The notes under the pieces were generated by a model. It had not been told where the DNA came from, made no database searches, and worked only from the letters and a program-made list of their open reading frames with translations. The translations under genes were made by a program, and so were the position numbers. Shown one piece after another: positions 17,582 to 25,838 of a stretch of DNA of 64,000 nt (position 1 is the stretch's first letter; each line of letters opens with the position of its first letter). The DNA lies in NCBI GenBank assembly GCA_017511805.1, contig JAFWJA010000015.1:253098-317097 (forward strand). The letters run 5' to 3'. Source of the DNA: Bacilli bacterium. GTDB lineage: Bacteria; Bacillota_I; Bacilli_A; RF39; UBA660.

Positions 17582-18618
17582 TTAATCAGCCCCTTTTTTA
17601 ACTTTATTTTACCTATTCTAATATTATATTGTAAAGCATCTATAGAACACTTATTTTGAATACAATAATTAATAATACTATTTATTTCTTTAATACTAAA
17701 TCTATGTATATCATTATCAACTGTTTTGTATAAATCAGATAATAAAGTAACATATAATACTTCTTCCTTAGTATTTACTCTATTTTCTTTCTTCATACTC
17801 TTTCTTTTTTCATTAATCATAAAAATAAATAATGTTTTCTTAGATTCATCTAAATCATTAATCTCTATTAAGTATTTCAATGAATAAAACAAATGATATA
17901 TATATTCTTTTTGATCCATTAATTCTTTTTCAGACAAAGATTCCATTAATAATTTAGTTTGAAATAAATAATGTTCATGTATCTTATCTATTGTTATTAT
18001 TCCTTCATCTAAGTTTATTCTTCTATCCATTTCATCAGATTCTTTAAATAAATTAATTATTTCAGGAATAGTTAAACCACTATCAATTTGTGTCAATATA
18101 TCTTCAATATTTTCTTGTCTATATATTTCTTCATCTTCACCAATTAACTTTTTAATTGAAGGATTAAGTAATATTGATACTTTTTTTCTATTATCTTCTT
18201 TATCAGTATTTAAATAATATGAAAATGATGTATCAAAAGCTGAAACTAAATCTATAAGAAAATCTTGATCTTCATACACAATTGAAGGATAAATATCAGT
18301 TAAATAAGTAAAAATAATCTCAGAAAAGAATATATTATGTCTATTATATCTATCTTCTCTAAATGCATCTTTATACCTATACATCATAGATATATAATGT
18401 TTTTGAATATCTTCATTTTTCCAAGTTCTTTCCTTATATTTAATTGATAAATCTTCTATATAACCTGTAAAATACTCTAATTCTCTTAATGAATCATTTA
18501 AATCTAAGTTACCAAAAGTTTTAATATAATTAACTTTTCTTAACATACTATTAAATATTTTAATAACTTTATCATTATATTTGCTTTTCTCAATATTAAA
18601 AGATATAACCTCACCCAT
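17578..18618 (-). CDS. Hypothetical cytoplasmic protein (346 aa)
   Basis: I do not recognise it. It is soluble, acidic and mainly helical, for example [18 protein letters not shown] and [19 protein letters not shown]. No metal-binding or nucleotide-binding motif. RBS CGGTGG; extended -10 TGTTATAAT at 18637-18645. Its stop overlaps the queA start by 4 nt, so the two are translationally coupled, but that gives no hint of function. Similar helical proteins of unknown role occur in this window at 44.3, 56.9 and 58.8 kb. Confidence 0.75.
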   Translation of the reverse strand: MGEVISFNIEKSKYNDKVIKIFNSMLRKVNYIKTFGNLDLNDSLRELEYFTGYIEDLSIKYKERTWKNEDIQKHYISMMYRYKDAFREDRYNRHNIFFSEIIFTYLTDIYPSIVYEDQDFLIDLVSAFDTSFSYYLNTDKEDNRKKVSILLNPSIKKLIGEDEEIYRQENIEDILTQIDSGLTIPEIINLFKESDEMDRRINLDEGIITIDKIHEHYLFQTKLLMESLSEKELMDQKEYIYHLFYSLKYLIEINDLDESKKTLFIFMINEKRKSMKKENRVNTKEEVLYVTLLSDLYKTVDNDIHRFSIKEINSIINYCIQNKCSIDALQYNIRIGKIKLKKGLIK

Positions 18619-18644
18619 TTAAAACCACCGATAGATATTATAAC

Positions 18645-18678
18645 ACAAAAAACAACTAATAGTCATTAGTTGTTTTTT
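18645..18678 (-). terminator. Terminator
   Basis: A 14-bp stem (18647-18660 with 18665-18678), followed by T on the minus strand. Ends the gene at 18681-19493 just ahead of the next promoter. Confidence 0.8.
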
Positions 18679-18680
18679 AA

Positions 18681-19493
18681 CTAATTAAAAATTATACCTT
18701 TTTCATTAAATAGACTATATATATTTGTTTTTAAATCATTTATTTCTATATTATCAAATATCTTTGCTTTATCATCTATAGCGTATTCAAATCTTTTTAT
18801 ATAAGGTTTAAAATTACTGTTATTGTCAATATCATAACTAATTGATATCCTTCCATTTATATTATTATCACTTGTAAAATATAATACAAAACCTTTTGAT
18901 TCATCAATAAATCTATAATCTAATTTATTTAGATATTGAAAAAATCCATCAATACCATTAATTACTTGATCTAAATCATTTTTAGAATTAATATGATAAA
19001 AATTATCTTTATTAAGTTTATAATTACTAATTCTATTATAATTATCAATATAATAATTCATTACTTCATCATTAAAATGTCCAAAATATAATTTATATTT
19101 ATAAGATCTACAATTCTTTCCTTCTAGACTTATTCTCTTAATACAAACACTTCCAGAATAAACATTAATATTTAAATCAGTATTATTTATATTTATTGTA
19201 ATTTCTTTTACATCATTGCCCTCATAATCTTTATTTACTTTTTCATCAACTATAGTATATTTACCTTTTAAATTTGTAGGCAATTCTTTATTATTAACAG
19301 TTATAGTTGAATTATCAATAAAATCTATAAATTCCTCTTTACTATGCATACTTCCAAAATGTGTTTTAAAAAAGAATGTATTACCAATAATAAATACAGT
19401 TATTAATAAAACAATAGTTGATAATATAATTCCTATAATCATAATTACTCTATTCATTTTATTTTTTTTATTATAATTATTTTCTATATTCAT
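18681..19493 (-). CDS. Membrane-anchored hypothetical protein (270 aa)
   Basis: Short basic N-terminus, one membrane helix (VIMIIGIILSTIVLLITVFI, about residues 17-36), then an extracytoplasmic domain of about 230 residues with repeated strands and a Cys pair in VCIKRISLEGKNCRSY. No lipobox, no enzyme motif. The start is ATG 19493; the GTG three codons earlier belongs to the ribosome binding site GGTGAAGAAT. Extended -10 TGTTATAAT at 19511-19519, just behind the ruvB terminator. Function unknown. Confidence 0.75.
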   Translation of the reverse strand: MNIENNYNKKNKMNRVIMIIGIILSTIVLLITVFIIGNTFFFKTHFGSMHSKEEFIDFIDNSTITVNNKELPTNLKGKYTIVDEKVNKDYEGNDVKEITININNTDLNINVYSGSVCIKRISLEGKNCRSYKYKLYFGHFNDEVMNYYIDNYNRISNYKLNKDNFYHINSKNDLDQVINGIDGFFQYLNKLDYRFIDESKGFVLYFTSDNNINGRISISYDIDNNSNFKPYIKRFEYAIDDKAKIFDNIEINDLKTNIYSLFNEKGIIFN

Positions 19494-19520
19494 ATTCTTC
19501 ACCTATTATGATTATAACAT

Positions 19521-19548
19521 AAAAAGGAAGTTTTAAAATAAACTTCCT
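19521..19548 (-). terminator. ruvB terminator
   Basis: AGGAAGTTT (19525-19533) pairs with AAACTTCCT (19540-19548). The ruvB stop codon is inside the hairpin. Confidence 0.75.
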
Positions 19549-20534
19549 TGATGTGATATACCTAAATGTTCATATGCTTTCTCGGTAACAATTCGTCCTC
19601 TATTTGTACGCTTTAAATAACCATTTTGAAGTAAATATGGTTCATATACATCTTCAATAGTTGCTTTTTCTTCACCAATGGAAGAAGCTAAAGCGTCAAT
19701 CCCAACTGGACCACCATTAAATTTATATATTATTGCCTCAAGTAATTTATGGTCAGTTTCATCTAGTCCATCATCATCAACTTTTAATTTATCAAGACTA
19801 GATTTAGTAATATCTATATCTATATAACCATTTCCATTTACTAACGCAAAGTCTCTTACTCTTTTTAGTAATCTATTTGCTATTCTTGGAGTACCTCTAC
19901 TTCTTTTAGCAAGTTCTATTGCTGCCATTTCATCTATTTCTATATCAAATACTTTAGCAGTTCTTTTAACAATTGTAGTTAAATCTTCAATTGTATAATA
20001 ATCTAAATGAGATATAATTCCAAATCTATCTCTTAAAGGTGATGATAAATCTCCCGCACGTGTTGTAGCACCCACTAATGTAAATGGAGGTAAATCTATC
20101 TTAATACTTCTACTAGAACCTTCTCCTCCAATAATTATATCTAAAGTATAATCTTCCATTGCTGGATATAATATTTCTTCAATAAATCTTGGCATTCTAT
20201 GTATTTCATCAATAAATAATACATCCCCTGGTTCAAGTGAAGAAAGAATTGCCGCTAAATCACCTGATTTTTCTATAGTAGGACCAGAAGCTGTTTTAAT
20301 ATTAACTCCAAGTTCATTTGCTATTATATAGGCAAGCGTAGTTTTACCAAGTCCTGGAGGACCATATAATAATGTGTGATCAAGTGATTCTTCTCTTAAT
20401 TTAGCAGCCTCTATAAATACTTTTAAATTGTCTTTAACATCTTTTTGACCAATATATTCTCTTAAATATTGAGGTCTTAATTTTTCTTCATATTCCTCTT
20501 CAGTAACTGCATCTCTTATTATAGCTTCATCCAT
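19533..20534 (-). CDS. ruvB: Holliday junction branch migration helicase RuvB
   Basis: Hexameric AAA+ motor of the RuvAB branch-migration complex. 333 residues, as expected. [12 protein letters not shown] at the start, Walker [15 protein letters not shown] (about 60), Walker [12 protein letters not shown] (about 105), the RuvB hairpin region and [18 protein letters not shown], and a C-terminal winged helix with [30 protein letters not shown]. It is separated from ruvA by tdk and a small membrane-protein gene, all in one direction with gaps of 1-8 nt, so they form one operon under the promoter at 22.11 kb. Confidence 0.97.
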   Translation of the reverse strand: MDEAIIRDAVTEEEYEEKLRPQYLREYIGQKDVKDNLKVFIEAAKLREESLDHTLLYGPPGLGKTTLAYIIANELGVNIKTASGPTIEKSGDLAAILSSLEPGDVLFIDEIHRMPRFIEEILYPAMEDYTLDIIIGGEGSSRSIKIDLPPFTLVGATTRAGDLSSPLRDRFGIISHLDYYTIEDLTTIVKRTAKVFDIEIDEMAAIELAKRSRGTPRIANRLLKRVRDFALVNGNGYIDIDITKSSLDKLKVDDDGLDETDHKLLEAIIYKFNGGPVGIDALASSIGEEKATIEDVYEPYLLQNGYLKRTNRGRIVTEKAYEHLGISHQGSLF

Positions 20535-20535
20535 T

Positions 20536-20904
20536 TTAATCCCCCTTATCTTTATTATTTAAATCTTCATATTTATAATTTGTTACTTTCATATTATCTT
20601 TTTTAGTAATATTATTATAACTACCTTTTATATTATAAGATTCTTTATATATTTTAGCATCTTTTTTTATAAAAAAATGATCTATAAAGAATATTAAAAA
20701 AGGAACAAAAGGTATTGCAAATGAAACAAAGAACCAATAAAGAGGTATTATATCTTTACTATACAAAATTCCAGAAACAATACACGCTACAAAGCCAATC
20801 CATAATGCTATAGTCATAATAATTCTTTCACTTTTAGTTGCATCGGCTTCACCATGTAAATTAAACATCTTTTTATTTTGATATTCAAATAAAGGCTTTT
20901 TCAT
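20536..20904 (-). CDS. Small two-helix membrane protein (122 aa)
   Basis: Two membrane helices (about residues 28-48 and 55-73) with a short turn between, then a Lys-rich cytoplasmic tail of about 45 residues. I cannot assign a family. RBS GGGGTG; gaps of 1 nt to tdk and 1 nt to ruvB make it part of the ruvA-tdk-ruvB operon. Function unknown. Confidence 0.75.
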   Translation of the reverse strand: MKKPLFEYQNKKMFNLHGEADATKSERIIMTIALWIGFVACIVSGILYSKDIIPLYWFFVSFAIPFVPFLIFFIDHFFIKKDAKIYKESYNIKGSYNNITKKDNMKVTNYKYEDLNNKDKGD

Positions 20905-20905
20905 A

Positions 20906-21520
20906 TTAACACCCCATATCTTTCTTAATATAATTTAAATCTATTTTTTTTACTTTTTTTAGGTAACACTTACCACATAATGGTACATATTCTACTTCTT
21001 CTTTAGATCCATCTATCAAAATTTCATCACCAATTAAAGTATATTCTCCATTAACTTTTCTACCAACAAATCTAGCTATTTCAGTACATTCACATAAAGT
21101 GAACAATGGTTCTAATTCATCAGCTACTTCCATTAATCTTTTACTACCATTAAATAATTCATTTTTAAAGTTAACTCTAAGTCCATAACATAAAACAGGT
21201 ATATTACAAGATTTAGTTATCAAATTTAGTTCATCTATTTGAACTTTACTTAAAAACTGTGCTTCATCAACAAATATACATTTAACACCATCTAATTTAC
21301 CTTTTAATATATCTAAAACTGATTCATCATATGATATTAAATAATCTACTCTTCTTTCTAATCCAATTCTTGATGTAATCATATTATCACCTTTAGTATC
21401 TATTTTTGGTTTTAAAATAAGTACTTTTGCATTATTTTCTTCATAATTATATGCAGTTCTAATTAAATCGATTGTTTTGCCAGAATTCATTGTCGCATAC
21501 TTAAAATGTAATTTTGCCAT
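20906..21520 (-). CDS. tdk: Thymidine kinase (type II)
   Basis: Phosphorylates thymidine to dTMP (salvage). P-loop KYATMNSGKT (residues 7-16), the DEAQF Walker B (about 80-84), YGLRVNFKNELFNGS lasso-region text, and a zinc site with CECTE (about 150) and CGKCYL (about 180). 204 residues is normal. It lies between ruvA and the small membrane protein in the ruv operon, which is unusual; in Bacillus tdk is elsewhere. Linking dTMP salvage to repair would fit a damage-induced operon, but this is inference. Confidence 0.95.
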   Translation of the reverse strand: MAKLHFKYATMNSGKTIDLIRTAYNYEENNAKVLILKPKIDTKGDNMITSRIGLERRVDYLISYDESVLDILKGKLDGVKCIFVDEAQFLSKVQIDELNLITKSCNIPVLCYGLRVNFKNELFNGSKRLMEVADELEPLFTLCECTEIARFVGRKVNGEYTLIGDEILIDGSKEEVEYVPLCGKCYLKKVKKIDLNYIKKDMGC

Positions 21521-21528
21521 AATATCAC

Positions 21529-22080
21529 CTACTTTAATAATAATTTTAACGCTTCTTTTATCTTATCTTCAATACTTAATTCACTATTAATTTTAGGAAT
21601 AATTTTACTAATATCTGCATTTTTATATCCTAAGGCAAGTAATGCTTCAGTTAATTCATCATCCATAACAACATTAACTTCTTTTTTACTTACTAATTTA
21701 CCTTTTAAATCAAGTATAATCTGTCTTGCTACTTTATCACCAATTTTAGGAAATTTCTTTAAATAAAGAATGTTTTCTCTTTCTATCGCATCTATAAGTC
21801 CATCAAGTGAACCAGTAGAAAACATAGGTAATGCCATCTTTGGTCCTAACCCTTTAACATTTATTAATTTTAAAAACAAATCTTTTTCTTCTATAGTTTT
21901 AAATCCATAAAGTGTATCTTCATCTTCCCTAATATGTTCATATGTAAATACTTTATACTCTTTATTTACTTCAAATGTATATGGATTTGCTACAAATATT
22001 TTATATCCAATATTATTATTATCTACTACTATATAACCAGGATTTATACTATCTATTTTACCATAAATATATTCAAACAT
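21529..22080 (-). CDS. ruvA: Holliday junction binding protein RuvA
   Basis: RuvA binds four-way junctions and loads RuvB. The OB domain begins MFEYIYGKIDSINPGYIVVD, followed by the helix-hairpin-helix segments LINVKGLGPKMAL and LKKFPKIGDKVARQIILDLKGKL, and domain III (TEALLALGYKNADISKI) that contacts RuvB. It is 183 residues against about 200 in Bacillus; the linker before domain III is short. First gene of the operon, with a promoter and palindromic operator at 22110-22138. Confidence 0.96.
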   Translation of the reverse strand: MFEYIYGKIDSINPGYIVVDNNNIGYKIFVANPYTFEVNKEYKVFTYEHIREDEDTLYGFKTIEEKDLFLKLINVKGLGPKMALPMFSTGSLDGLIDAIERENILYLKKFPKIGDKVARQIILDLKGKLVSKKEVNVVMDDELTEALLALGYKNADISKIIPKINSELSIEDKIKEALKLLLK

Positions 22081-22109
22081 TCTAACACCTCATCTTATCA
22101 TCCATATTC

Positions 22110-22138
22110 ATTATATCATACAAACACTTGTTTGTATA
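22110..22138 (-). promoter_or_regulatory. ruvA operon promoter
   Basis: Minus strand TATACA (22133-22138), 17-nt spacer, TATAAT (22110-22115). The spacer and -35 are covered by the 20-bp palindrome at 22118-22137. Confidence 0.7.
22118..22137. promoter_or_regulatory. Palindromic operator, probable LexA/SOS box variant
   Basis: ATACAAACA-CT-TGTTTGTAT is a perfect 20-bp palindrome with core CAAAC-N4-GTTTG. The Bacillus LexA box is CGAAC-N4-GTTCG, so spacing and symmetry match with one changed base per half. It lies over the ruvA promoter, and ruvAB is a classic SOS target. I infer LexA binding. Confidence 0.6.
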
Positions 22139-22148
22139 TAAAAATAAT

Positions 22149-22178
22149 AAAAAAACTATAACGATTTGTTATAGTTTA
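22149..22178 (-). terminator. obg terminator
   Basis: AAACTATAAC (22153-22162) pairs with GTTATAGTTT (22168-22177), then T-run; overlaps the obg stop codon. Confidence 0.8.
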
Positions 22179-23447
22179 TTCTGTATATTCAAATTCATAA
22201 TCAAGGATTCTAACGATGTCTCCTTCTTCAATACCCATCTTTTGAAGTTCTTCGTCAACACCCATTCTTCTTAGTTTATTTGAAAATCTTCTCATACCTT
22301 CATCAGTAAACTTAGTCATCTTAAATAATTTTTCAATTGATTCACTATGAATAACATATACTCCATCTTCATCTACTTCTATTGTGAATGGTTGTTCTTC
22401 TTTAAATTTATATAAAATATGGCTTTCTATTTCATCATCTTCATATAAATTAGTTTCTTCTATAGAATCTAGTTTATCTGCTACAAGTAGTAATAAATCA
22501 TCTATACCTGCACCTGTTAAACCACTTATTTCAATAACTTCTTTATCTATTTTTTTCTTAAATTCTTTTAAATTATCTATTGAAGAAGGCATATCCATCT
22601 TATTAGCAACAACTATCTCTTCTTTATTTGCTAATTTTTCACTATATTCTTTTAATTCTTTTCTTATTACTTCATAATCTTCATAAGGATCTCTACCTTC
22701 TATACCAGACATATCTACAATATGAACTATTAACTTAGTTCTTTCTATATGCCTTAAGAATTTATCACCAAGTCCAGTACCTTCAGCTGCTCCTTCTATA
22801 AGACCAGGTAGATCTGCTACTACAAAGGTTCTATTATCCTTAGTTTTAACTACTCCTAAATTAGGTACTAAAGTTGTGAAATGGTAAGAAGCTATTTTAG
22901 GCTTTGCCGAACTAATTTTAGAGAGTAATGTAGATTTACCTACTGAAGGTAATCCAACTAAACCTACATCTGCTAATAACTTAAGTTCTATTTTTAAAGT
23001 TTTTTCTTCACCTGGTTCACCATTTTCAGAAAAATTTGGTGCTGTATTAGAATGTGTTTTAAAGGCTGTATTACCTCTTCCACCTCTACCACCTGTAGCA
23101 ACTACTACTTCATCATTTTTCTTAGTTAAATCAGCTATTATTAGGTTTGTATCAAGATCTTTAACTACTGTTCCAAGTGGTACTTTAATAATAACATCTT
23201 CTGCTGCTTTACCATTCATGTTACTACCTTTACCATTTTCTCCCTTTTTACCCTTAATCTCTTTTTGATATTTTAAATCAAGTAATGTTTTAAGACCTTC
23301 ATCTACTTTAAATATTATACTAGCTCCTCTTCCTCCATTACCACCATTTGGTCCACCATTTGGTACATATTTCTCTCTTCTAAAACTAGTACAACCATCT
23401 CCGCCTTTGCCCGCAATTACTTTAATAACTACTTCATCAACGAACAT
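22176..23447 (-). CDS. obg: Ribosome-associated GTPase Obg (CgtA)
   Basis: Essential GTPase of large-subunit assembly and stress control. The glycine-rich Obg fold (1-157) shows GGDGCTSFRREKYVPNGGP and GGRGGRGN. The G domain has G1 GLPSVGKSTLL, G2 TTLVPNLG, G3 DLPGLIEGA, G4 NKMD and the SGLTG loop. An OCT domain ends the 423-residue chain (KLRRMGVDEELQKMGIEEGDIV). It follows trmB by 11 nt. The rplU-prp-rpmA operon upstream is the usual neighbour of obg in Firmicutes. Confidence 0.97.
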   Translation of the reverse strand: MFVDEVVIKVIAGKGGDGCTSFRREKYVPNGGPNGGNGGRGASIIFKVDEGLKTLLDLKYQKEIKGKKGENGKGSNMNGKAAEDVIIKVPLGTVVKDLDTNLIIADLTKKNDEVVVATGGRGGRGNTAFKTHSNTAPNFSENGEPGEEKTLKIELKLLADVGLVGLPSVGKSTLLSKISSAKPKIASYHFTTLVPNLGVVKTKDNRTFVVADLPGLIEGAAEGTGLGDKFLRHIERTKLIVHIVDMSGIEGRDPYEDYEVIRKELKEYSEKLANKEEIVVANKMDMPSSIDNLKEFKKKIDKEVIEISGLTGAGIDDLLLLVADKLDSIEETNLYEDDEIESHILYKFKEEQPFTIEVDEDGVYVIHSESIEKLFKMTKFTDEGMRRFSNKLRRMGVDEELQKMGIEEGDIVRILDYEFEYTE

Positions 23448-23458
23448 AATATCACCCC

Positions 23459-24097
23459 TTAGTTCTTATAAACTGCATCTAAATAATATATTTGTCTATG
23501 TTCTTTAATATATTGTTTTTCAAAATCAGTAACAATATTCTCAATCTTTCTTTCATCATTATGTAAGTCCATACTAACTTTATTAAATGAATACCAGTAC
23601 TGACTTAAACTCTCTAATGCTGAAGAAAATAATATCTTATTATCTGTTTTTAATATAATATGTTTATCTTTCTTAAATACTCTATCATAAAGTCTTAAAT
23701 AACTTTCATGAGTAAATCTTTTTCTTTCGTCTTGTTTTTTAGGCCAAGGTTCAGAAAAAGTAAGATAAATAGTATTTATTTCTTTAAAAAATATTTCTCC
23801 TAGATCTCTAGCATCTGCATGTATAAATCTTAAATTAGTTAACTGATTACTAATTAAACTTTGAGCTGCATATCCTATTTGATTCATATCTAATTCTAAA
23901 CCTATAAAATTTAAATTTGGATGAGCAAGTGCCATCTTAATAATAAAACTACCTCTTCCTGAACCTAATTCTAACATTATAGGTCTATCATTATTAAAAA
24001 CATCTTTCCATTTACCTTTAAATAATTCTGGATTCTTAATAACATATTTACTATCTTCTATAGCATAACCTGCATTTTTTACTCTATTATATTTCAT
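23459..24097 (-). CDS. trmB: tRNA (guanine-N7-)-methyltransferase
   Basis: Makes m7G46 in tRNA using SAM. 212 residues. SAM site LELGSGRGSFIIKMA (about 43-57), NFIGLELDMNQIG, and the family signature YLTFSEPWPKKQDERKRFTHE (split around residue 120-140). RBS AAAAGGAG. It starts after the rpmA terminator and is followed directly by obg. Confidence 0.96.
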   Translation of the reverse strand: MKYNRVKNAGYAIEDSKYVIKNPELFKGKWKDVFNNDRPIMLELGSGRGSFIIKMALAHPNLNFIGLELDMNQIGYAAQSLISNQLTNLRFIHADARDLGEIFFKEINTIYLTFSEPWPKKQDERKRFTHESYLRLYDRVFKKDKHIILKTDNKILFSSALESLSQYWYSFNKVSMDLHNDERKIENIVTDFEKQYIKEHRQIYYLDAVYKN

Positions 24098-24116
24098 AAA
24101 AACTCCTTTTTATAAG

Positions 24117-24144
24117 AAAAAATATCATCCTATTGATGATATTT
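24117..24144 (-). terminator. rpmA terminator
   Basis: AAATATCATC (24120-24129) pairs with GATGATATTT (24135-24144), followed by T on the minus strand. Confidence 0.8.
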
Positions 24145-24146
24145 AA

Positions 24147-24431
24147 TTATTCTGCATAAACACTAGCTTGTTTTCTATCTTTACCTTTTCTTTCAAATCT
24201 AACTATACCATCTATTTTAGCAAATAATGTATGATCAGTACCGATACCAACATTATTACCTGGATATACTTTAGTTCCTCTTTGACGATAAAGAATTGAA
24301 CCAGCTGTAACAAATTCACCATCAGATGCTTTAGCACCTAATCTTCTACCAGCAGAATCTCTTCCGTTATGTGTAGAACCTTGTGCTTTAACGTGCGCAA
24401 ATTTTTGTATATTTAACTCTATTCTAAACAT
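24147..24431 (-). CDS. rpmA: 50S ribosomal protein L27 with cleavable N-terminus
   Basis: 94 residues with the family core [17 protein letters not shown] and [17 protein letters not shown]. The first residues, [11 protein letters not shown], are an extension of the kind that Prp removes in Firmicutes (usual site ...LQFF then A). Here the junction is probably [11 protein letters not shown], so Lys replaces the first Phe and the mature N-terminus AHVKAQGST differs from the usual AxKKGxGST. RBS AAGGAGGT. Third gene after rplU and prp. Confidence 0.96.
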   Translation of the reverse strand: MFRIELNIQKFAHVKAQGSTHNGRDSAGRRLGAKASDGEFVTAGSILYRQRGTKVYPGNNVGIGTDHTLFAKIDGIVRFERKGKDRKQASVYAE

Positions 24432-24436
24432 GAGAT

Positions 24437-24733
24437 TTACCTCCTTATTATTTTTATATAATCTTTATAATCGTTTTCTAATTGTTCTAAAAGAAGTATC
24501 ATATTTTTAATTAATTTATTAACAATTTCATCTTCTTTTAAAACTCTAATAATGATTTTATTAACTAAATCACTATAATCAATCGCATCACTATCTATTT
24601 CTATAATAGCGTTAATAGTAGTTATTACTATTGAACTAACTGATGCACATACTATATCTTTTCCAGATTCTTCATATCCAGAATGTCCTGATACAGTAAT
24701 TAATTTATCTTTACTTAAATCAACCTTAATCAT
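24437..24733 (-). CDS. prp: Ribosomal-processing cysteine protease Prp (YsxB)
   Basis: Cleaves the N-terminal extension of L27 before it enters the ribosome. 98 residues. His in [11 protein letters not shown] (about residue 17) and Cys in [13 protein letters not shown] (about residue 29) form the expected pair. It lies between rplU and rpmA, the standard Firmicute order, and its presence supports processing of the rpmA product. Confidence 0.92.
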   Translation of the reverse strand: MIKVDLSKDKLITVSGHSGYEESGKDIVCASVSSIVITTINAIIEIDSDAIDYSDLVNKIIIRVLKEDEIVNKLIKNMILLLEQLENDYKDYIKIIRR

Positions 24734-24742
24734 ACTAACCTC

Positions 24743-25039
24743 TTACTTAATAGAAGTAATTTTAACTTTAGTATATGGTTGTCTATGTCCTTGTGTCTTA
24801 TGAAAATTGTTCTTTTGTCTATATTTAAATACAACAATCTTCTTTTGTTTACCTTGTTTAACAATTTCACCAGTTACTTTAGCTCCAGATACATATGGAG
24901 TACCAACTTTACCATCAAGCATTAAAACTTTATCAAAAGTAACTTTATCTTTTTCAGCACCTTCTAATTTTTCTACAAAAATTTCAGCACCTTCAGTAAC
25001 TGTATATTGTTTACCACCAGTTTCAATAATTGCTTTCAT
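24743..25039 (-). CDS. rplU: 50S ribosomal protein L21
   Basis: 98 residues: [28 protein letters not shown] and the C-terminal [23 protein letters not shown] (in part) that binds 23S rRNA. First gene of rplU-prp-rpmA, RBS AAAGGAGGT, behind a structured leader and a strong promoter. Confidence 0.97.
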   Translation of the reverse strand: MKAIIETGGKQYTVTEGAEIFVEKLEGAEKDKVTFDKVLMLDGKVGTPYVSGAKVTGEIVKQGKQKKIVVFKYRQKNNFHKTQGHRQPYTKVKITSIK

Positions 25040-25142
25040 ACTTTACCTCCTTTTAAATAATCTTAAGACTCGCCGTTAAGGTACTATTACTAGTTTAAAA
25101 ACCTAATCAGTGCGGTTGTAAGCCTTAAGAGGCATTACAAAC
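25040..25142 (-). ncRNA. L21 leader (autoregulatory mRNA leader)
   Basis: About 100 nt between the promoter and rplU, far more GC-rich than the surroundings. On the minus strand it has GCCTCTTAAGGC-type pairing, CCGCACTGATTAGG and GTACCTTAACGG, the pattern I associate with the L21 leader of Bacillus rplU. L21 is thought to repress its own operon through it. A covariance search with the L21 leader family would settle it. Confidence 0.75.
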
Positions 25143-25148
25143 ATATTA

Positions 25149-25177
25149 ATTCTAGCATTTTTACTAAGTATTGTCAA
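25149..25177 (-). promoter_or_regulatory. rplU promoter
   Basis: Minus strand TTGACA (25172-25177), 17-nt spacer, TAGAAT (25149-25154). The predicted start is near 25142. Confidence 0.85.
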
Positions 25178-25203
25178 CGTTTTTAGTTAATTTTAAAGCA
25201 AAA

Positions 25204-25225
25204 AAACTACTATTTCTAGTAGTTT
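25204..25225 (-). terminator. Terminator
   Basis: AAACTACTA (25204-25212) pairs with TAGTAGTTT (25217-25225); T-run on the minus strand; ends the 178-aa gene. Confidence 0.75.
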
Positions 25226-25760
25226 AATCTTCGATAGTCATTTTATTAACATAACCATCTTTATCATAATCAATTGATATTTGATAATCTTTATCTTCTA
25301 AATTAGTCTTTAATTCTTTTAATTCATGTTCTTTATTAGTAGTTATATCGTTATATACTACATATATTTGATGATTTTTATACTTTTTATTACTATCAAT
25401 AACTGTGTCTATATAATTTTCTACAAAGAACTTATTATTTCTACCATTTGAATATGTAAAATGAATGTTAAAAGCAGATTTAGATACATCAGAATTAAAT
25501 GATTGATATGTCTTAATTCCAATAAATACAAATACTCCTAAAACAATAACTGTTATTATGTATGAAAGAATCTTTTGACCTTTATTATATTTTTGTCCTG
25601 CTTTTAATCTTTCATAAAAATTCTTTTTTATTTCATAATCATAATCTTTTTCTATTAATATATCACTATCACAATGTTTACATCTTGCTTTTTCTTGACC
25701 TTCTTCAAATCTAATATTCGCACCGCAATTAGGACAATTACATGTTTTAAACTTAACCAT
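25224..25760 (-). CDS. Zinc-ribbon membrane protein (178 aa)
   Basis: N-terminal zinc ribbon CNCPNCGANIRFEEG...CKHCDSD (Cys pairs near residues 9-12 and 27-30), a basic stretch, one membrane helix (ILSYIITVIVLGVFVFIGI, about 64-82) and an outside domain of about 90 residues. The layout resembles TFIIB-zinc-ribbon membrane sensors of Firmicutes. Function unknown. It has its own promoter, TTGACT-17-TATACT, and lies next to spoIVB; another zinc-ribbon membrane protein lies on the other side of spoIVB. Confidence 0.8.
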   Translation of the reverse strand: MVKFKTCNCPNCGANIRFEEGQEKARCKHCDSDILIEKDYDYEIKKNFYERLKAGQKYNKGQKILSYIITVIVLGVFVFIGIKTYQSFNSDVSKSAFNIHFTYSNGRNNKFFVENYIDTVIDSNKKYKNHQIYVVYNDITTNKEHELKELKTNLEDKDYQISIDYDKDGYVNKMTIED

Positions 25761-25785
25761 AAATAGTTCCTCTTTTCTAAAAAAA

Positions 25786-25814
25786 AGTATACTATAAACG
25801 TACTTTTAAGTCAA
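25786..25814 (-). promoter_or_regulatory. Promoter of the zinc-ribbon gene
   Basis: Minus strand TTGACT (25809-25814), 17-nt spacer, TATACT (25786-25791). Confidence 0.65.
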
Positions 25815-25815
25815 T

Positions 25816-25838
25816 AAAAGAAGAGATTATCTCTCTTC
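25816..25838 (-). terminator. spoIVB terminator
   Basis: A 7-bp stem (25820-25826 with 25832-25838) that holds the spoIVB stop codon; the T-run is short. Confidence 0.55.

Noticed and set aside
21529..22080. RuvA as a truncated pseudogene because it is shorter than usual
   Set aside because: OB, both helix-hairpin-helix segments and domain III are all present; only the flexible linker is short.
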